Below, in pieces: positions 59,290 through 64,000 of a stretch of 64,000 nucleotides of DNA. A model generated the notes under the pieces. That model did no database searches and was not told the DNA's origin. It saw only the letters and a program-made list of their open reading frames with translations. Each line of letters starts with the position of its first letter. The first letter of the stretch is position 1. Where the stretch lies: the NCBI GenBank assembly GCA_963971285.1, contig OZ020244.1, positions 5,394,001 through 5,458,000 of the forward strand, read 5' to 3'. The stretch comes from Astropecten irregularis (Eukaryota; Echinodermata; Asteroidea; Paxillosida; Astropectinidae). The position numbers and the translations under genes are program-made.

Positions 59290-59425
59290 ACAAGGGTAAC
59301 TGACTTAATTTGAAGTCATGGAAAAATGAACAAAGACAAATTTACTGGAGCGGGATTCGAACCGGCGACCTCCTGAATACCGTACATGCGTTCTACCAAC
59401 TGAGCCATTCAGCCCTACGTTGGTG
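59290..59425 (-). mobile_element. tRNA-derived SINE (minus strand), copy in unit B
   Basis: It is nearly identical to 20430-20565. Here the A-box region reads GGCTCAGTTGG (GGCTGAATGGCTCAGTTGG on the minus strand), closer to a real tRNA D-arm than in copy A. Confidence 0.8.
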
Positions 59426-60199
59426 GTGTTCCCAATAGTCAATGCTCTTTGTTCGTTTGGCAGTCAAAAGCTATGAAACCTCGCACACACCGCCATACCC
59501 CAAGGATCCTTTCAATGATACACGCAGCAATGCTGCAACCTTTGCTACTACTGTTACTTGTGAAAATCAAAACAGACACACCTCTGCCTAATTCTTTCCC
59601 GATGTAGACGTTTCCTTCACGACATCATCAAAAGAACTACAACCGATATCACTTCCATGTCGCCTGATACCATTTTCAGCTAAGGCTTGCTTGTCCGAAT
59701 ACGAACAAGGCGACCGGCCGACATGTAATGCACTTACCGGACCAGCCAGCGCGCTCGAAAGTCTGGCTGTGCCAAACCCTGCTTGTAGTGTGAATGTGCA
59801 CAGCGTTAAGCCGGGGCAGTGTTACCCTGGGTTTATAAAAACTCCGGGTTAATGAAACAAGTGGGAACGCATCTCAGAGTTTATGAACCCCGGGGTAAGA
59901 ACATTTTAACCCGGGGCAGAAAATCTCGGGGTTAAGCAATTTGTAGTGTTAAAAAGGTATTAAATGTCGTTAGACAATACGGAATACGCCAAGTTCGATC
60001 AACCGCACGCAGTGCGCCCTCTTTTCCCACAATACTTAGCGGTGCCGTGCCCGTAATCTGCCTTTTTTTCTTAGCATTAAAACAAACGGAGGTGAATTTT
60101 CACAATCTCGAATTCTCCGAGCTTTCCGACTTCATCGCTGTGTTAAATCGATAAACCGTAGATAATAAAGAAGTAGAAATTTGAGTGTTTCTTTTATAT

Positions 60200-63100
60200 T
60201 TTCTTCTTGAGTTTGGAAAGAGATATTTTCACTGATTTTCAGACGTTATTTCTTCCGTTGACCTTCGCGCGTCGGACCACACTCGTGCTTCCGGCTCACC
60301 GGGCCAAACCATACGGTCAAGTAGGCTCGCCACTCTTGGTCACGGGCTTTCCTTTCTTCCGTTCTTATTTTACTTTCAGGGGTCGAAGTAGTCCCCTGTT
60401 CCTTCGAAATTTTCGGATTTTTTCTCCTCTCTTAATTTTCAATAATTTGATCTAAGAGAAACGTGGTGAAATAAATCAATGAATTAATAAATAAACATGC
60501 CAGTACTAATGGGCTCCGTGAGGGGAGGGGGGGGGTGTTTCGCTTCTTCCCCTCGAAGCCCATTCTGCTCCCGAGGGAGAGGTTGTCGGGGTATCGCCTT
60601 TCCCGTTCCAGACGCCTCGCCGCCTCATCGAGTTCCCTGTCCAAGGAACAGAGTTTTCTCGGTACGGGGGACTTACACCGTGATAATTAAGCACACGGGC
60701 CTTGCCGGTGAGATCTCAATCTCCCGGTGTACTACACCGGTAGGCGGGCCTACTACGGATCAACCACGGTCGCTCATACCGCCTCGTACCCACGGTTCTA
60801 GCCACCTCACATGCAGGCTGCAGTGAGGCCCCCGTACGGGAAAAGGGATCCGTTCTTTTCCAATCGGGGCGCTTCCTAAACGCGCCGATCAGGCAGTGGT
60901 CGTTGATCTCAGCTCCTCCGCATTGCTACCTCAGTGCCGTTTGGCGTCTGCCGTGGGTCTTGGTCAATCTTCCGCTACACAACTGCTTCGCCCCAATATG
61001 GCTCAGATGGGATTATCGGGGACACGTCGTCCACCGTCCCATGACCCCGCTTGCATCGACCGGAAAGGGGCCCGCAGTCATGAAGACCGGAAAACGATAT
61101 GCTGCTGGCTGCCCCAGGGCTAAGGCCCCGAAGGAGGGCAAGGCCAGCCGGACCAACAACCACCCATCGAACCCCCGAGATACTCGAGGGTCTAGAGACG
61201 GCCACTCACCAGCGGCGGACACAGCACTGCTCCCTTGAAGAAAGCGTGCCGTTCCCACCGCTAGTATGTCAATGTGTGACCCTGTGGACATGCTCGCTTT
61301 CCAAAACATCAGCAACGCTTTGTTAAACTTGACGCAAAGACCGGGCTGAGCGATGGTGGACCCGTACCTGACGCACCCCCGTGACTACCTTCCCCAATCC
61401 GCGATCTCAAATTGCCGAGATGGAGGGGCGTGACCTCACCAGACCGGCAACACCACCGCCCGCTTACGGGAACAATACCCTCGGACGTCCGTGGCATGCA
61501 CCGGGATCACCCATCAGTGATGATTCGGAATTAAAGATGATGGTGCCATCACAGTCATCACAGCCATCAGTGGCCCCGTCTCTGGAGAATTCACATGATG
61601 TTCCTTCGGACCAGACGGGATCACTACTAGATGCAGGCAGCCTGAGCTTTTCTTCATAAGAGACCCAGTTCCGCTTAGTGCAGATAGAAATGGTCAGGGT
61701 ATACTTAAACTTTCAACCGTGAAGAAATCTGAGGAAGAAACAAAACATCAGTCTTTCCAGCAACATACGGCTCCAGCAGAGGTGAAGTCACCAACCTTTC
61801 CCTAACTCCCATTCGACCGCTTCTGCGTAGAACGAATGGAAAACTTGGCTCAGGCAAGGACGTGGCGACCATGTCTGCCACGGGCACGTTCATACTTTCA
61901 ATTACCGCTTTCAATTGTGGCTACGACCCACATTTGACCAGTTCACAAGAATTTCTTGGCTGACAACATCCCCACGCCGAGCGAATCCCCTTATTGCTAT
62001 GGGGATTTCATATGAAGGAGTGAAGAAGAGACTACATGATCTCCCCTGCTGGGTAATGACCTGTTCAATGATCAGTTCCAATATGTAATGGAGACAGAGC
62101 CGAAGCGAATTGACACCACCAACAAGCTTTCCTTTCGCAAGGGCACTGGCAACACGGGAGGTCGGGAGACCCATAAGCCATTTAAGCCGTTTAGGGATTT
62201 GAAACATCAGGCTCCGGAAGCTTCGCCAGGTTCCAACCCGAGACCGACAATGCTCAGTGGGGTACCAGGGGTCGCGGAGGTTAACAACCTACCCCGGTAC
62301 TCAGAAGGAGCGCGGCCCTGAATATCTCAATACATGGCTAGCCCAAACTCATGGACCCGCCGGCAGCCGTCTAAGCCTTTATGTAGGGTCCTGGCAAGAA
62401 ATCACAGCGGACAGATGGGTCCTCGCCACGATGAATCAAGGATACAAACTCGAGCTCACGAGCACCCCTCCGTCCGACACAAAACTCCGCGCTATACAAA
62501 CCCCGACCGACGAAGGGAAGTGCGCAACGCTAGAGAGTGAGGTTTCCTTTCTCCTAGAGAAACAGGCAATAGAGAGAGTCAACACAAATCAGGGATTTGG
62601 ATTCCTTCAACCTTCCGTTTTAACCCTCCCCCCCCCCAAAGGGGTCAGGCAAATCAATCAATCAGTGCGAGCAGGCACCGCGGCAGCGGGTTGCCGCATC
62701 GACCTTCGAGCGGTACTCCTTCGGTCTCCTGATAGCCATCCCCAGGCAAACACACACGACCCATTCCCATCCAAGCAAAACAACGTTCTATCTGACGTAA
62801 CCACGCGTCATGCGGACGCCCTACCAGGCGAGTCCTACCAGTAGGTTCTCTTATAGAGAGAATTCGCCTGGTAATGGTCGCTTCTTTCCCTCAAAGCTCA
62901 TTCTGCTCCCAGGAAGAGGTGGTCGGGGTGCTTACTAAACGGCGCGTCGAGCAGGCAGCGGTCGTTAAGCTCAGCTCCTCCGAACCGCTAACTCAGTGCC
63001 GTTGGGCGTTCGACGTAGGTCGCGGTTAGTCTCCCGCTACACAACTGCCTCACATGGGTAGGGCTCAGAGGGGTTTGCCGGGGGAAACGTCGTCCACCGC

Positions 63101-63870
63101 CATCATGACCCCGCTAGCATCAACCAGCAAGGGACCCGCAGTCAAGAAGACAGGAACACGATCTGCTGCCGGCAGCCCCGTGGTTAAGGCTCTGAAGAAG
63201 GGCAATTAAGACCCAGCCGGACCAACAACCACCCACCGAACCACCTTGAATGCTCAAGTTTCCGGTGACAGCCACTTATGGATCACCAGCGGCGGACAGG
63301 GAGAATCTACTCGAGGCCCACGAGACCGGCATGGTTTCTAAATCTGGCTGGTTCATTATCTGGGGTAAACCTGAGCCAGACGCCAGATGGACTCGAGTCC
63401 GAGTACGAAAAGTTATCCGGGATCCCGTTGGTTGATATGTCTCCAGGTAGCACCACCGGCAGCACCAGTAAAGCAAAGAAACATCAACCAGCAAGCATCA
63501 ACCAGCAAGGGACCCGCAGTCAAGAAGACAGGAACACGATCTGCTGCCGGCAGCCCCGTGGTTAAGGCTCTGAAGAAGGGCAATTAAGACCCAGCCGGAC
63601 CAACAACCACCCACCGAACCACCTTGAATGCTCAAGTTTCCGGTGACACAAACATAAACAAAAGCGGAGCTCGTTGATTTCTTGGGACGAATCCCAGGGG
63701 AACAAAACACGCCGCTCCGACTGCAAGAATGTAGGTCAAAGTGAGACCCCTGCAGGCGTTCCGAAACATTGTCAGTCTTGTCGTAGGCATAAAAGACTGG
63801 GAGTACCTACGGCGGACCGGACCACGCATCCCCGTAGCCCGAAGGGGCAGGACGTGACCTCACCCGACTG
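60200..63870 (+). mobile_element. DIRS-like retrotransposon wreck in unit B
   Basis: The 5' region at 60490-61250 and its repeat at 62880-63270 match 21560-22320 and 24200-24830 of unit A. Gag-like parts remain at 61260-62330 (FQNISNALLNLTQ, FRKGTGN). The tandem arrangement of two 5' regions is preserved, with a shorter spacing (about 2.34 against 2.60 kb). A 155-bp segment is duplicated exactly within it (63116-63270 and 63494-63648). No reverse transcriptase or recombinase remains within the window. Confidence 0.7.
62257..62844 (+). pseudogene. DIRS-like pol N-terminal ORF, 195 codons
   Basis: This is the longest open retroelement frame in unit B. GSWQEITADRWVLATMNQGY is followed by LELTSTPP, LESEVSFLLEKQAIERV and QGFGFLQPS. 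This is the conserved stretch preceding the reverse transcriptase of DIRS elements (W..IT.D.WVL..V..GY.IEF...P, then E...LL.KGAIE.V). The frame ends at GESYQ before any RT core. The unit-A counterpart (23700-24170) has a TAG at the equivalent of DRW and further shifts. Confidence 0.7.
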
Positions 63871-63879
63871 ACCGAACAA

Positions 63880-64000
63880 CTCGAAGCTCAGAGTATCAAC
63901 AGCACCCACGAGCAGCACACCTCACGACACTCTCGGTACCTGAATGTAGTTTGAACAGTAGAGTCATCAGAGTCTGTGGTAGCCACGGGAACACAAAAGC
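63880..64000 (-). pseudogene. LINE reverse transcriptase fragment, start of unit-B copy
   Basis: ACTCGAAGCTCAGAGTATCAACAG and the following sequence match 26198-26433, the 3' part of the minus-strand LINE in unit A. An internal deletion is visible relative to A. It runs off the window. Confidence 0.75.

Larger units (their letters stand above)
56550..64000. repeat. Segment 2, copy B (continues past window end)
   Basis: It is colinear with 17970-26480: candidate TATA gene, MITE, element P, SINE, DIRS-like block, LINE. Scattered substitutions occur, plus B-specific insertions at 58257-58536 and near 60007-60061 and several deletions within the DIRS-like part. Confidence 0.9.

Overview
This window is animal nuclear DNA. 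It has low gene density, spliced genes with small exons and GT-AG introns, many short transposable elements, LINE and DIRS-like retrotransposon wrecks and a tRNA-derived SINE. Frequent TAGGCCTA-type words and the mix of repeat families suggest a marine invertebrate deuterostome such as an echinoderm or acorn worm. That taxonomic call is an inference and only moderately secure.

Two spliced genes can be read through completely, and single-frame ORFs hide both. (1) On the + strand, 30038-36056, five exons with matching phases encode a 218-residue secreted protein: a signal peptide, a short linker and one F5/8 type C (discoidin) domain. (2) On the - strand, 51700-45633, nine exons with matching phases encode at least 851 residues of a MULE/FAR1-like transposase: an N-terminal zinc-finger-like segment, an intact D-D-E triad and a SWIM zinc finger. 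Only its first exon is uncertain.

The window is built from two related units. Segment 1 (1-6922) recurs at about 37432-42426, and segment 2 (17970-about 26480) recurs at 56550-64000, in the same order and orientation. The DNA between the two segments differs: 11.0 kb of nested repeats in unit A (6923-17969) and 14.1 kb carrying the MULE gene in unit B (42427-56549). A perfect 34-bp inverted repeat (42650-42683 and 56498-56531) lies close to both edges of the unit-B insert, so the MULE gene may sit inside a roughly 13.9-kb terminal-inverted-repeat element. The two units are either tandem duplicates, which would predict a second discoidin gene beyond 64000, or two divergent haplotypes placed end to end by the assembler.

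Layout: 1-6922 segment 1 with MITEs; 6923-17969 nested repeats, a 19-bp minisatellite and a 48-bp palindrome; 17970-21240 segment 2 with a TATA-driven candidate small gene, a MITE and a SINE; 21240-28530 DIRS-like wreckage interrupted by a minus-strand LINE; 28960-29960 LINE endonuclease fragment; 30017-36056 discoidin gene, with a CRE-rich tandem repeat in its last intron; 36638-37540 foldback element and MITE; 37432-42426 segment 1 copy; 42427-56549 MULE segment; 56550-64000 segment 2 copy with a second DIRS-like wreck. I see no rRNA genes, no CRISPR array and no prokaryote-style operon.
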